64,000 nucleotides of DNA from Oscillospiraceae bacterium. Lineage in GTDB: Bacteria > Bacillota > Clostridia > Oscillospirales > Ruminococcaceae. Positions 44,033-52,462 of this stretch are shown piece after piece; within the stretch, counting starts at the first letter, position 1, and each line of letters begins with the position of its first letter. The DNA is taken from the NCBI GenBank assembly GCA_017512745.1, contig JAFWEV010000033.1, positions 1 through 64,000 of the forward strand. Reading direction: 5' to 3'. The notes beneath the pieces were generated by a model that ran no database searches, was not told the DNA's origin, and worked only from the letters and a program-made list of their open reading frames with translations. The position numbers and the translations under genes were made by a program.

Positions 44033-45475
44033 TCACTGATTTCTGTCCAAGGCAGATATTGCATCCAGAATCGTTTTTTCCGTCGCTTCCGCTCCGTATT
44101 TATCCACCTGTATTTTATCTTTGGGCCCATGCGTCAGGCAGCCTGCTCCTCCGATACATCCTCCCACACATGCCATTCCTTCGATAAAATTGGCATCCAG
44201 CATATTCCTGCTCTTCAGGATAAGCGCCTTTTTGCATTCTTCAATACCGTCACACGATACAGCCTTCAGTTCGAAGTCCTCAAACCCCTGCTCTTTCAGT
44301 CCTTCTGCCACAGCATCGGCGAGACCTCCGCAGCGGGCAAATATCCTTCCGAAGTAAGAGGCGTCATCGAGCACTCCTTCTTCGAGAGCTGTTATATCGA
44401 TATCACGGCTGTCGAAAAGCGCCTGAAGTTCCTCAAACGTCATAGCGCAGTCGACATACGGTCTGACTGTGTCGAGCTGCACCTCCATCTTTTTGGCTGT
44501 GCACGGACCGATAAACACTGTTTTTGCGCCGGGATCGGTCTCCTTTATATATTTGGCGATAGTCGCCATAGGAGAAAGATTCCCGGAAACATTGTCCTTG
44601 AGTTCAGGGTGAGTTTTATTGATATAAGAGACAAATGCGGGACAGCACGAGCTTGTCAGGAATCCCTTTTCCGCAAGTTCTTTTGACTCTGCCTGCGCGA
44701 CCATGTCCGCGCCGAGAGCTGCTTCCACAACATTGGTGAATCCCAGTTCTCTGAGGCCGCTGATGACTTGGCCGAGTTTGGCGTAGGTAAACTGGCTTGA
44801 AATGGACGGAGCTACAATTGCATAGAGCTTATAGTTTTTCCCGTGCTCGCTGCCTTTGATAAGATCAATGACCTCAAGGATAAAAGACTTGTCGCTGATC
44901 GCTCCGAACGGACACTGATACACACATGCCCCGCATGAGATACACTTTGAATCGTCTATCTCTGCGGCGTTTTCCTCATTGATGTTAATCGCTTTGACCT
45001 TGCAGGCACTCTGGCAGGGGCGCTTGCGGTTCACTATGGCGAAGTAAGGACATACCTTGGCGCACTGACCGCATTCGACACACTTGCTCTTATCGATATG
45101 GGCGACATGGTTGTGATCAAATGATATGGCACCGCGTTTGCAGACATCCTCACAGCGATGCGCAAGACAGCCGCGGCATGAATCGGTGACTTCATAGCCC
45201 GCAGCAGGGCATTCGTCACAGGCTATGTCGATGACCTCTATAACATTTCGCCGGGTCGTGTCGCCGCCCATGGCGATCTTGACTCGTTCTGCGAGAATCG
45301 CTCTCTCCTTATAGACACAGCAGCGCATCGTGGGGACCTTGCCCGGAACGATGATTTTGGGAATATCCATCATGTTCTTCATGAGAGTGTCATTCCACGC
45401 CTGACGCGCCACTTCCCGAAGCACCTTATACTTCAGGAACTGTATCTTTGTATCGAATTTTCTGATCTTTTCCAT
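44033..45475 (-). CDS. [FeFe] hydrogenase, monomeric, ferredoxin-domain type
   Basis: About 480 residues. The N-terminal half has three cysteine-rich stretches including two [4Fe-4S] ferredoxin motifs (CVECGQCAKVCP, CISCGACVYQCP). The H-cluster domain has L1 as TSSCCPAF, L2 as FIGPCTAKKMEV and L3 as EGMACVGGCIGGAG. These differ from the classical TSCCPXW / MPCXXKKXE set and resemble the group-B enzymes of clostridia. It makes or uses hydrogen with ferredoxin. The ATG at 45475 follows GGGGGG. Maturases HydEFG are not in the window. Confidence 0.93.
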   Translation of the reverse strand: MEKIRKFDTKIQFLKYKVLREVARQAWNDTLMKNMMDIPKIIVPGKVPTMRCCVYKERAILAERVKIAMGGDTTRRNVIEVIDIACDECPAAGYEVTDSCRGCLAHRCEDVCKRGAISFDHNHVAHIDKSKCVECGQCAKVCPYFAIVNRKRPCQSACKVKAININEENAAEIDDSKCISCGACVYQCPFGAISDKSFILEVIDLIKGSEHGKNYKLYAIVAPSISSQFTYAKLGQVISGLRELGFTNVVEAALGADMVAQAESKELAEKGFLTSSCCPAFVSYINKTHPELKDNVSGNLSPMATIAKYIKETDPGAKTVFIGPCTAKKMEVQLDTVRPYVDCAMTFEELQALFDSRDIDITALEEGVLDDASYFGRIFARCGGLADAVAEGLKEQGFEDFELKAVSCDGIEECKKALILKSRNMLDANFIEGMACVGGCIGGAGCLTHGPKDKIQVDKYGAEATEKTILDAISALDRNQ

Positions 45476-45505
45476 GATGCCCCCCGAAACCGACAAGTAA
45501 CACAA

Positions 45506-45543
45506 ATGCCGTCCACATCGGTTCCATTCGATATAGACGGCAT
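45506..45543 (-). terminator. Hairpin downstream of tRNA-Ala
   Basis: ATGCCGTC / GACGGCAT arms extended by wobble-paired TATATCG / CGATGTG, about 15 bp in all, followed by TTTGTGTT on the minus strand. Position suits a weak terminator or processing site after the tRNA and before the hydrogenase start. Confidence 0.6.
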
Positions 45544-45557
45544 CTGATAATGTTTAC

Positions 45558-45633
<76 letters not shown>

Positions 45634-45787
45634 AACCGCATATTGAATTATAAATACGCCGACAGCTTTTGTCAACAAACATGACCCGGCAATGCACTAA
45701 CTGATGCGCGTTATACCTCTTGGGGAGAGAGTGCCGTACTGCCGCATGGGCTGCTGCACTCTTCCCTTTTTCGGTACAGTTGCTGTT

Positions 45788-47119
45788 TCAGATGAAATAG
45801 CACTTTTCAAACGGCCATTCAAAGACCTTCTCGTCGACCGCATTGATCACAAGGGATCTCATATACCTGACTCCGAGACCGGAATTGAATGCTTCATGCG
45901 CAAAGTCGCTGACCGTATCTTTGTCTACTTTGATGGTATATCCGTACAGCTGCTGGATATCTTCGATTATATTGTTCTTGAGGATCTCTTCGTAATCCTG
46001 TTCGGAGAGAGGATCGAGAAACACCGTCCTGCTGATCCTGCCGAGCAGTTCCCGGCGCATTCCGGAATTCATGAGGTCCTGTTTAGTGACGGGGTCGTTG
46101 CCGCTTCCGTCGTCATTCGGATCGCTGCCGAATCCGATCGATCTGCATTCCGACTTCTGTTCGATCACCTTTTCGAATGATCCGAGAAGTACGAACGAGA
46201 CTCTGGAGCAGTCTATGCTGCGCTGGAACATTGATGAATTCGAAGGCTCGAATGTCACGGTATCGCCGTCGAACATCTTGAGGAGCTGACCCTGTATCAT
46301 TGCGGAGAAATCAGTGCCGCTTGATCCGACAATAGTCTCACAGAACACCTTGTCCGCTTCGTCGAGCACCACTATCAGACCGTGGTCCCTGATCTCCTGA
46401 TCGCTGATATCGTCAAATATGTTCTCGATATGGAAGCTTCCCTTCCAGCCGTCGGCCGTGAGCCTTGATGCGTCTGCGATCCTTATGAGTTTCGGATAAT
46501 CCCTGGAGAGATATCTCCAGATCTCGCTCTTGCCGCAGCCGGTCGGTCCGATGAACATCGTATTCGACCTTCCGCCGCATACCGTGTTGAAGAGTATCAT
46601 GGCGGCAGCTTTTTTTGCATCATTCTGGCCGCGTATTCTCTTGTCCAGATATTCATAGATGCTTTTAGGCGTGAAGTCTTCAGGCAGTTTATCGCGCGGA
46701 TCCGCAGATTCTTCAGTTTCTGAAGATACCGGGATCTCATCGAGCGGATTATCCATGTAATCCATTTCGCAGTAATCATCATCTTCCGACGGATCGATCA
46801 TATAGTCGGTTTTTTCCGATTGATTCGCCAATATTGCTGCAATCTCATTTACAGATTTATTGTCCAGTACCGTTTTATCAAGCAGAGCAACAAGCATATT
46901 TCCTGTGGTCTTCTCATGAACAGAGTTCCATATATCCGCGATCACCTTGGTGTCATCAGCAATCTGCAGGTACTCATCGTCCGTGAGCTCGTCGAACTCG
47001 CCTTTTGATGTCCTTCGTCTCAGAGTTCTCAGGGGATCTTCAATTTTGTTGTTTGTTCTGTTCATTCTTATTGCGTTCAGATATTTGCGCCAGACTCTTT
47101 TTGCAAATTCATTCGTCAT
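45788..47119 (-). CDS. ClpX-like AAA+ ATPase with a novel N-terminal region
   Basis: 443 residues. From about 155 on it is ClpX-like: Walker A GPTGCGKS (191-198), Walker B VVLDEADKVF, an IGF loop (328-330, which in ClpX contacts ClpP), the arginine-finger region GMRRELLGRISR, and the sensor-2-like GVRYMRSLVINAVDEK. The zinc-binding domain of ClpX is missing; the first 150 residues are an acidic, cysteine-poor region I do not recognise. The ATG at 47119 follows AAAGGA; earlier in-frame starts lack a site. It may feed an unusual set of substrates to ClpP. Confidence 0.85.
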   Translation of the reverse strand: MTNEFAKRVWRKYLNAIRMNRTNNKIEDPLRTLRRRTSKGEFDELTDDEYLQIADDTKVIADIWNSVHEKTTGNMLVALLDKTVLDNKSVNEIAAILANQSEKTDYMIDPSEDDDYCEMDYMDNPLDEIPVSSETEESADPRDKLPEDFTPKSIYEYLDKRIRGQNDAKKAAAMILFNTVCGGRSNTMFIGPTGCGKSEIWRYLSRDYPKLIRIADASRLTADGWKGSFHIENIFDDISDQEIRDHGLIVVLDEADKVFCETIVGSSGTDFSAMIQGQLLKMFDGDTVTFEPSNSSMFQRSIDCSRVSFVLLGSFEKVIEQKSECRSIGFGSDPNDDGSGNDPVTKQDLMNSGMRRELLGRISRTVFLDPLSEQDYEEILKNNIIEDIQQLYGYTIKVDKDTVSDFAHEAFNSGLGVRYMRSLVINAVDEKVFEWPFEKCYFI

Positions 47120-47265
47120 ATTGTTCTTTCCTTTCATTATCAACATGTTTTATTCGTCGTTTCCGTTCTTTAATGGCTGGTCGGTTGCCGTCCCGCCGTG
47201 TATTCAGCCGCGCGGCGTCGCTGATCGGTGAACTCTACGCGGCACCGTCCCCGCGTTTTCGGGCA

Positions 47266-47339
47266 GCAAAAAAACCATATATCCAAGGAATAACGGACAC
47301 AGTTATAGCGCTGTTCCTGTTTATTCCTCCATATATGGT
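47266..47339 (-). terminator. Long terminator after the putative glycosidase operon
   Basis: A 66-bp imperfect palindrome with ACCATATAT...ATATATGGT ends and AGGAATAA / TTATTCCT inner arms. On the minus strand it is followed by a seven-T tract. The rest of the 347-bp gap (47120-47466) holds only a short GTTTCCCGCGGGAAC palindrome at 47372-47386 and the leader of the AAA+ gene. Confidence 0.8.
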
Positions 47340-47466
47340 CTGTCTGGCTAAGTGTATATGAACCGCAGTTTCCCGCGGGAACATCATTATAACAGTTCTG
47401 CCGGCCGAGTCAATACGTTTTTCGAAAAAGTTTTTCAGCAGATCATTTTTTTGAGCAATATTGACA

Positions 47467-49287
47467 TCAACTCTCCGTGTCCTTCGAGATAAGTATATGC
47501 TTAACCTCAAAAGGTCCTATATCGAAAGAGATATTATTACCTTCAGCTCTGCAGAAACCTTCTCCCAGGATTACCGAGCAGTCCTTTACACCGGTCTCCG
47601 TTCTGAAAGAAACCTCCTCCTTTCTCTTATCCGAATCGTTGAAAAATGACAGTATGACGCTGTCCCCGCCGCTGTTCCCGAAAGAGTTGCAGTAAAGATC
47701 CTGCGTGAAAGTCGGCATCAGGGGAACTGGATCGTCGCCCTGATAGATGTCGATATTCTCAAGATATACATACTTCCAACGGCGGATCATTCTCTTCTGA
47801 TCGTCTGTATAAGGCATCCACCTTCCGAATATATCCTGCCATATGACGATCGGCGCAGCTCCGAACTCCGCTCTCTTTATAAGAGTGGTCTTATCTTCTG
47901 TCCTCAGCCATCTTGAGATCACAGGCGCTATATGCTCCGGGCACATGAACCTGAAAACATCGTCTTCCGGCATGGGATCCGTGCGCCAGAACTCGTCCCA
48001 GGATGTCGTTATGAACTCTGTCGGGCGCTTTTTTGCGGGGTGATGCTGGGTCTGGAGAACAAGTCCTTCCCTGATCTCATCGAGTTTTTCCCTGAATATA
48101 TGAGGGATCTCTATCAGCGTATCCAGCTGGTACCCGTCGGCGTCGGTATCTATCACGAGCTTTGCAAACTCATCGCTCATGGCTTCTGCGCTGACATTTA
48201 TACCCTGGTCCCACGGGATATACGGAAGGAACACATAGACTCCTCTCTTGTGCATTTCGCTGACGGCATCGCGTACCGCTTCCCTTCCTCCCGGGAAATC
48301 GTCATGGAACTGCCACTGGTTTCTCGAATCGATCCCCAGTCTCGGATACTGATTCCAGATCGTAACGGAGTCATATCCGCCGAATGCCTCTCCGTCCGAG
48401 AGCAGTTTATCCACATCGATCTTCCCTCCGTCAAACGCCTCTCTTCCGTAAAGGAATGCGAAATGGTTTACGACACACTTCTTCATCCACGAGAGGTCTT
48501 CCCTCTCATATTCCGAGAGATCATAGTTCTGTCTCCATGTGCTGCGGACACGGCGGAATGCTTCAGCCCATCCGTTCTTAATGCCTGTTATCTTAAGTTC
48601 TGCCGTATCGTTGAAAGTACTGTCGGGATTTATCTCCACCCAGTGGTTTTCAAGAGCATCTTCCGAACCAATGTATGTCAGCAGCTTGTTGATGTTCTGG
48701 GTTGCGCCGACATTGTTGAGGTCGCTGAGAGTCGGAAATTCCACGGAATACCCGTATCTGTCTTCCCTGTCACACACGACAAGAGGCATAAGTATGTCCG
48801 AACTGTAGAGACTCTCTCTCATGGGAACAAGTACGCTGTTGCCCTTTCTGTCTCTGACTGCGCATCCCGGATAGTACTTTCTGCATTCCGGTCCTGCAGA
48901 CAGCCTTTCCAACAGAGGAAGATGCATTTTCATTCTTGTCTGAACGCCGTATTTATAATCATCCCGTACCTGATATAGAATGCTGACCGTATCATTCTTG
49001 TCGTTTATTAAGGAAATCCTCACGCGGACGAGCTCACTTTCAAGTGACGCATTGACCGTCAGCATCTCGAAGACTTCGTCACTGCAGATATCTGTCTTCA
49101 GGTCGAAATCCGAGGAACAGAATATCTTCCCGTGCATATCCAGCAGGAACAGCTCACACCCGCCGTTTGAGATGTCGGAACTGTAAAGATTATCCAGTCC
49201 GGCTATCTTTCCGGCAGCCGGATCCAGGGTGATCCTGAGAGATTTGTTTTCTATAATATACAGTCCGTTCGAATCTTCTCTGATCAT
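47467..49287 (-). CDS. Putative glycoside hydrolase, TIM-barrel type (uncharacterised)
   Basis: 606 residues. The N-terminal 250 form a beta-rich domain (SLRITLDPAAGKIAGLDNL), and the central part looks like a TIM barrel (VYVFLPYIPWDQG, DTDADGYQLDTL with acids suited to catalysis, then APIVIWQDIFGRW). A C-terminal beta domain ends the chain. The layout resembles GH31/GH36-like or DUF6259-type proteins but I cannot assign a family. The ATG at 49287 follows GGGAGG and overlaps the upstream stop (ATGA). There is no signal peptide. Confidence 0.7.
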   Translation of the reverse strand: MIREDSNGLYIIENKSLRITLDPAAGKIAGLDNLYSSDISNGGCELFLLDMHGKIFCSSDFDLKTDICSDEVFEMLTVNASLESELVRVRISLINDKNDTVSILYQVRDDYKYGVQTRMKMHLPLLERLSAGPECRKYYPGCAVRDRKGNSVLVPMRESLYSSDILMPLVVCDREDRYGYSVEFPTLSDLNNVGATQNINKLLTYIGSEDALENHWVEINPDSTFNDTAELKITGIKNGWAEAFRRVRSTWRQNYDLSEYEREDLSWMKKCVVNHFAFLYGREAFDGGKIDVDKLLSDGEAFGGYDSVTIWNQYPRLGIDSRNQWQFHDDFPGGREAVRDAVSEMHKRGVYVFLPYIPWDQGINVSAEAMSDEFAKLVIDTDADGYQLDTLIEIPHIFREKLDEIREGLVLQTQHHPAKKRPTEFITTSWDEFWRTDPMPEDDVFRFMCPEHIAPVISRWLRTEDKTTLIKRAEFGAAPIVIWQDIFGRWMPYTDDQKRMIRRWKYVYLENIDIYQGDDPVPLMPTFTQDLYCNSFGNSGGDSVILSFFNDSDKRKEEVSFRTETGVKDCSVILGEGFCRAEGNNISFDIGPFEVKHILISKDTES

Positions 49288-49985
49288 TCCAACACCTCCC
49301 TGACACATCTGAATCCGACAGTCTCGAATCTGTCCATGCCTTCGCTCATGACATGCACCTTGAGGTGGCTGTCATTCGGAATGGCGCCGCCTTCGGCGTG
49401 CCAGTAATTGCCCGCGGTATAAAATGATCCGCCGCGCAGAGTGATGAAACTGTGCATTCCGTCGTCGTGTATCTCGTCGGTAAATTCCCATACATTGCCG
49501 CACATATTGAACAGTCCGAACGGAGATACCCCTTCGGGATGGGAATCAGCATTCTCTATGTGCTTGCCGTATACATTGCATCTGGAGTAATCCTTCCCGT
49601 TCCCCCATGGATACTTAAGGTGTTTCGGTCCCGCAGCCAGATACTGCCACTCCTGTTCCGTAGGCAGTCTCTTGCCGTAAAACCGCGCATATGCCCTGGC
49701 GTCATTCTGGCTTATATTGACTACCGGCTTATCCTCATCCTCATCCGCATATCTTCCGTTTTCCCAGTGTTTCAGGTAATTCACCCTGTCTTCCGGTTCG
49801 TATCCGCTCTCATTGATGAATCTTAGATACATTCCGTTGGTCACACAGTACAGATCGGCCTCAAGCGGTCCAACCTCACAATAGAGCGGTCCGTGCTCGC
49901 ACTGACAGTCACCCTCCATTATCCGGTGTACGCATCTGTATATGTATCCGGCTTGTTCCATTCTTACGGTCTTCTGTTCCAGCAT
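49284..49985 (-). CDS. Formylglycine-generating-enzyme-fold protein lacking catalytic cysteines
   Basis: About 233 residues of the SUMF1/FGE-sulfatase domain family: GKRLPTEQEWQYLAAG, NVYGKHIEN, FGLFNMCGNVWEFTDE, ITLRGGSFYTAGNYWHAEGG, ETVGFRCVRE. True FGE has two cysteines in the region after RGGS; this protein has none there, so it is unlikely to oxidise sulfatases, and no sulfatase is nearby. The N-terminus has five Cys (CVHRIMEGDCQCEHG, then YCEV and YCVT). The ATG at 49985 follows GGAGG. It is translationally coupled to the putative glycosidase. Confidence 0.85.
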   Translation of the reverse strand: MLEQKTVRMEQAGYIYRCVHRIMEGDCQCEHGPLYCEVGPLEADLYCVTNGMYLRFINESGYEPEDRVNYLKHWENGRYADEDEDKPVVNISQNDARAYARFYGKRLPTEQEWQYLAAGPKHLKYPWGNGKDYSRCNVYGKHIENADSHPEGVSPFGLFNMCGNVWEFTDEIHDDGMHSFITLRGGSFYTAGNYWHAEGGAIPNDSHLKVHVMSEGMDRFETVGFRCVREVLE

Positions 49986-50011
49986 AATGTCCTCCGGGGT
50001 ATTCGTTCTTA

Positions 50012-50046
50012 GAAAAAAGCAGTTTTCCCGGGCCCGGGAAAACCGC
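50012..50046 (-). terminator. Intrinsic terminator after mscS
   Basis: Near-perfect 14-bp stem GCGGTTTTCCCGGG / CCCGGGAAAACTGC on the minus strand, followed by six T residues. Confidence 0.9.
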
Positions 50047-50066
50047 CTTCCAAACAAAACTTATGA

Positions 50067-50864
50067 TTATTTGTCGCTGACGACTCTGATTCCCGGTGCC
50101 TTGACTCCGGCTTTGCCGAGTTCCGTTGTGATGTCAGCGAGAAGTCCGAGATATACATCCCAATAGTCCGCATTGAGGACCCATGCTCTGATCGTGAAAG
50201 TCATGGACTCATTTGTGCCACCTGTGAGCTTCGCAAACGGCGCCGGATCCTTGAGGATCTTGTCATATTTTGCCATGACATCCTGCATGATACCTGTGAT
50301 CTTCTCGATGTCTTCACCCTTGCCGAGGTTGAAGTCGATGTCGACGCGTCTCTTCTCCTCTTTGGAGAAGTTGGTGACTGTTGCGTTCATCAGCGAACCG
50401 TTGGGGATGGTGATGTGCTTATTGTCAAGCGTATTGAGGACTGTGTAGAACATCGTGATATCCTTGACTGTTCCCGTCTCTCCGCCTGCTGTCACGAAAT
50501 CTCCCACATTGAACGGGCGGAAGATCATGAGCATGATGCCGCCTGCGAGATTTCCGAGAGCGCCCTGGAGGGACATGCCGATCGCTACGCCTGCAGATGC
50601 GAGTACTGTCACGACGGAAGCCATCGGTACGCCGAGGATCCCGATTATGGAGACAACGAGTACCACGTATAGGGCGATCCTCACAAAGCTTACGAGGAAC
50701 TTTTTGAGGGATGCGTCCTTCTTATCGAGGAGTTTACCCTTGTCCAGAAGTTTCACGAGTTTGTTAACTACGATCTTGCCCACAATAAATACCACAAGTG
50801 CAAGTAAGATCTTGCCGCCTACAGCTGTAGCCATCTGAACTAGTTTATCCAAAAAAGCCTGCAT
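50067..50864 (-). CDS. mscS: Small-conductance mechanosensitive channel (MscS family)
   Basis: 265 residues with three N-terminal membrane helices and the MscS pore-lining segment ASAGVAIGMSLQGALGNLAGGIML, then the beta domain FNVGDFVTAGGETGTVKDI and FTIRAWVL. It opens on hypo-osmotic stress to release solutes. Length matches the minimal MscS. The promoter region has TTGACA on the minus strand (50912-50917) and TATAAT (50892-50897), although the spacing is short. Monocistronic. Confidence 0.95.
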   Translation of the reverse strand: MQAFLDKLVQMATAVGGKILLALVVFIVGKIVVNKLVKLLDKGKLLDKKDASLKKFLVSFVRIALYVVLVVSIIGILGVPMASVVTVLASAGVAIGMSLQGALGNLAGGIMLMIFRPFNVGDFVTAGGETGTVKDITMFYTVLNTLDNKHITIPNGSLMNATVTNFSKEEKRRVDIDFNLGKGEDIEKITGIMQDVMAKYDKILKDPAPFAKLTGGTNESMTFTIRAWVLNADYWDVYLGLLADITTELGKAGVKAPGIRVVSDK

Positions 50865-50937
50865 ATTATTGTACCTCCGTACTTTTTTTCCATTATATCA
50901 CATCACAAAGATGTCAAAGATAGTTTAGTTCATTTGA

Positions 50938-50966
50938 TTGACCGTTTTTTTGCTCTATTCTATTAT
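50938..50966 (+). promoter_or_regulatory. Promoter of the isochorismatase-NUDIX operon
   Basis: TTGACC (50938-50943), 17-bp spacer, TATTAT (50961-50966). The transcript start would lie near 50973, which rules out any translation start upstream of it. Confidence 0.7.
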
Positions 50967-50999
50967 TGTTTTATCAGACAACGATTGGAGATAATCATC

Positions 51000-51626
51000 A
51001 TGCATCTTGATAATATCGATCCGAAAACGACAGCCGTGCTCGTCATCGACATGCAGGCCGATTTCCTTGAGCCGGGTTCGGGTGTATTCGTGGAATCCGG
51101 ATATAAGTTCCTTCCGAAAATGGTTCCCTTCCTCGACAAATGCCGCGAAAAGGGATGCACGATCATCTATTCAAAAAACGTCATCCGCCCGGATCAGAGG
51201 AATATAGGCAAAGCAGGTGAATTCTGTCCTCCTATAAAGGAAGGCCGCATGTGTGTGGACGGAGCACCGGGTGCGGAAATCTGCCCCGTTATAGCGCCAA
51301 AAGAAAATGACATAGTGATCAAAAAACAGAAATACAGTTTCTTTTACGGCACCGATCTCCTCAACACACTTACGACCATTGGCATCAAGACCGTTATTCT
51401 CACAGGCGTATGTACCGACTGCTGCGTATTTTCTACGGCAAGAGATGACGGATTCTACAACTTCGATGTCGGATTTCTCTCGGATCTCACAGGAACGGTC
51501 GGTTATGACGATATAGGATTCGGTTCTTTCACCGCCGAAGAGGTGCAGGCGTGCTTTATCACGACCATAGCAGTGACAACTGGCGACGTCATGACCAGCG
51601 AGGACTTCCTCTCGAGGCTCATTTGA
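51000..51626 (+). CDS. Isochorismatase-family cysteine hydrolase
   Basis: 208 residues with the family triad: Asp in VLVIDMQADFL, Lys in the IVIKKQKYS segment, and Cys in LTGVCTDCCV. Such enzymes hydrolyse amides or isochorismate-type bonds, for example nicotinamide or ureidoacrylate. The ATG at 51000 follows GGAG and lies after the mapped promoter. The NUDIX gene start overlaps its stop (TGATG). Together they suggest a nucleotide or cofactor salvage role, but the substrate is unknown. Confidence 0.92.
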   Translation: MHLDNIDPKTTAVLVIDMQADFLEPGSGVFVESGYKFLPKMVPFLDKCREKGCTIIYSKNVIRPDQRNIGKAGEFCPPIKEGRMCVDGAPGAEICPVIAPKENDIVIKKQKYSFFYGTDLLNTLTTIGIKTVILTGVCTDCCVFSTARDDGFYNFDVGFLSDLTGTVGYDDIGFGSFTAEEVQACFITTIAVTTGDVMTSEDFLSRLI

Positions 51627-52219
51627 TGGAACTCTTTGACATCTACAATCCGGACGGTACAAGGACCGGTATAACAAAAGAGCGCTCGCTCGTTCACAGG
51701 GACGGTGATCTTCATGCAGCAGTGCATATCTTCTTCATCAGAGACGATCCGGACGGGTCCCATCAGGTGCTTCTTCAGATGAGAAGCTACTCCAAAGACT
51801 CATTTCCAGGACAGCTGGACACCTCATGTGCGGGTCATCTCTCCGCGGGAGACGACTTTATCACAGGGGCGGTGAGAGAGTGCCGGGAGGAGATGGGACT
51901 TGATATTACCGAATCAGATCTCGAATTTCTCTATGATATGCGGATAGATGACGATACCGTCTTTTACGGGGAGCCGTTCAGAAATCATGAGCTGGTAAAG
52001 GTCTTCAGGGCAAAGATCCCCGTAGATATCGAGGACATGGTTTTTGCGGAAGATGAGATTGAATTCTTTACATGGATGGATATGCGGGAGATGTTCGACA
52101 AGATTCTCCATGAGACGGGAGAAATATGCATCTATCCTCCCGGTTTCGATATCCTCTATCACCTCTTCTATCCGGACGATGAGCGTCATATCACTGCAAA
52201 AGCCGCAGTACACGGATAG
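51626..52219 (+). CDS. NUDIX hydrolase (isopentenyl-diphosphate isomerase-like subgroup)
   Basis: 197 residues. The Nudix box reads GHLSAGDDFITGAVREC-REEMGL, with an Asp replacing the first Glu and REXXEE intact. The N-terminal sequence ELFDIYNPDGTRTG is typical of the Nudix proteins of the YfcD/isopentenyl-isomerase-like group. It hydrolyses a nucleoside-diphosphate-linked compound or similar pyrophosphate. The ATG at 51626 overlaps the isochorismatase stop, so they are coupled. Confidence 0.92.
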   Translation: MELFDIYNPDGTRTGITKERSLVHRDGDLHAAVHIFFIRDDPDGSHQVLLQMRSYSKDSFPGQLDTSCAGHLSAGDDFITGAVRECREEMGLDITESDLEFLYDMRIDDDTVFYGEPFRNHELVKVFRAKIPVDIEDMVFAEDEIEFFTWMDMREMFDKILHETGEICIYPPGFDILYHLFYPDDERHITAKAAVHG

Positions 52220-52302
52220 TTCTCCGGTTATCGATCTTAACGGAAATAATACCTTGTATATCGGCAAAACCGAGAAAAATGATTTTTGCAAACGGATTAT
52301 TA

Positions 52303-52331
52303 TTTACCGCTTCAGCGCTTTAGCGTATTAT
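52303..52331 (+). promoter_or_regulatory. Promoter of the lipid-redox operon
   Basis: TTTACC (52303-52308), 17-bp spacer, TATTAT (52326-52331). It starts a leader of about 125 nt before the lipid-kinase gene, within the 243-bp gap 52220-52462. Confidence 0.6.
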
Positions 52332-52387
52332 AGGAATATACACACGCGATTCCGTACGGGAGCTGCAAAAATCACTGACAAATCAAC

Positions 52388-52430
52388 AAGTGCGGATACC
52401 GCTTTTCAGGAAGTGGCTGTCTGCACTTTT
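52388..52430 (+). promoter_or_regulatory. Leader hairpin before the lipid-kinase gene
   Basis: AAGTGC (52388-52393) and GCACTT (52423-52428) close a hairpin with a wobble-paired inner stem, followed by TTTTG. It lies between the promoter and the ribosome site (AAGGAGAG), so it could act as an attenuator or RNA-stability element. Confidence 0.35.
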
Positions 52431-52462
52431 GTTCTGTAGAAAAATAAGGAGAGTGAATAACT

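Noticed and set aside
47266..47339. The long palindrome first looked like a mobile-element end or structured RNA
   Set aside because: It is a hairpin followed by a seven-T tract right after the glycosidase gene, so a terminator explains it.
47932..48978. A 348-codon open frame opposite the putative glycosidase
   Set aside because: No motif, no ribosome site, and the minus-strand protein has consistent domains and overlaps its neighbour properly.
49284..49985. A functional formylglycine-generating enzyme
   Set aside because: The two active-site cysteines are missing and no sulfatase is nearby.
50934..51000. A longer N-terminus of the isochorismatase-like protein
   Set aside because: The stretch contains the promoter -35 and -10, so it is not translated.
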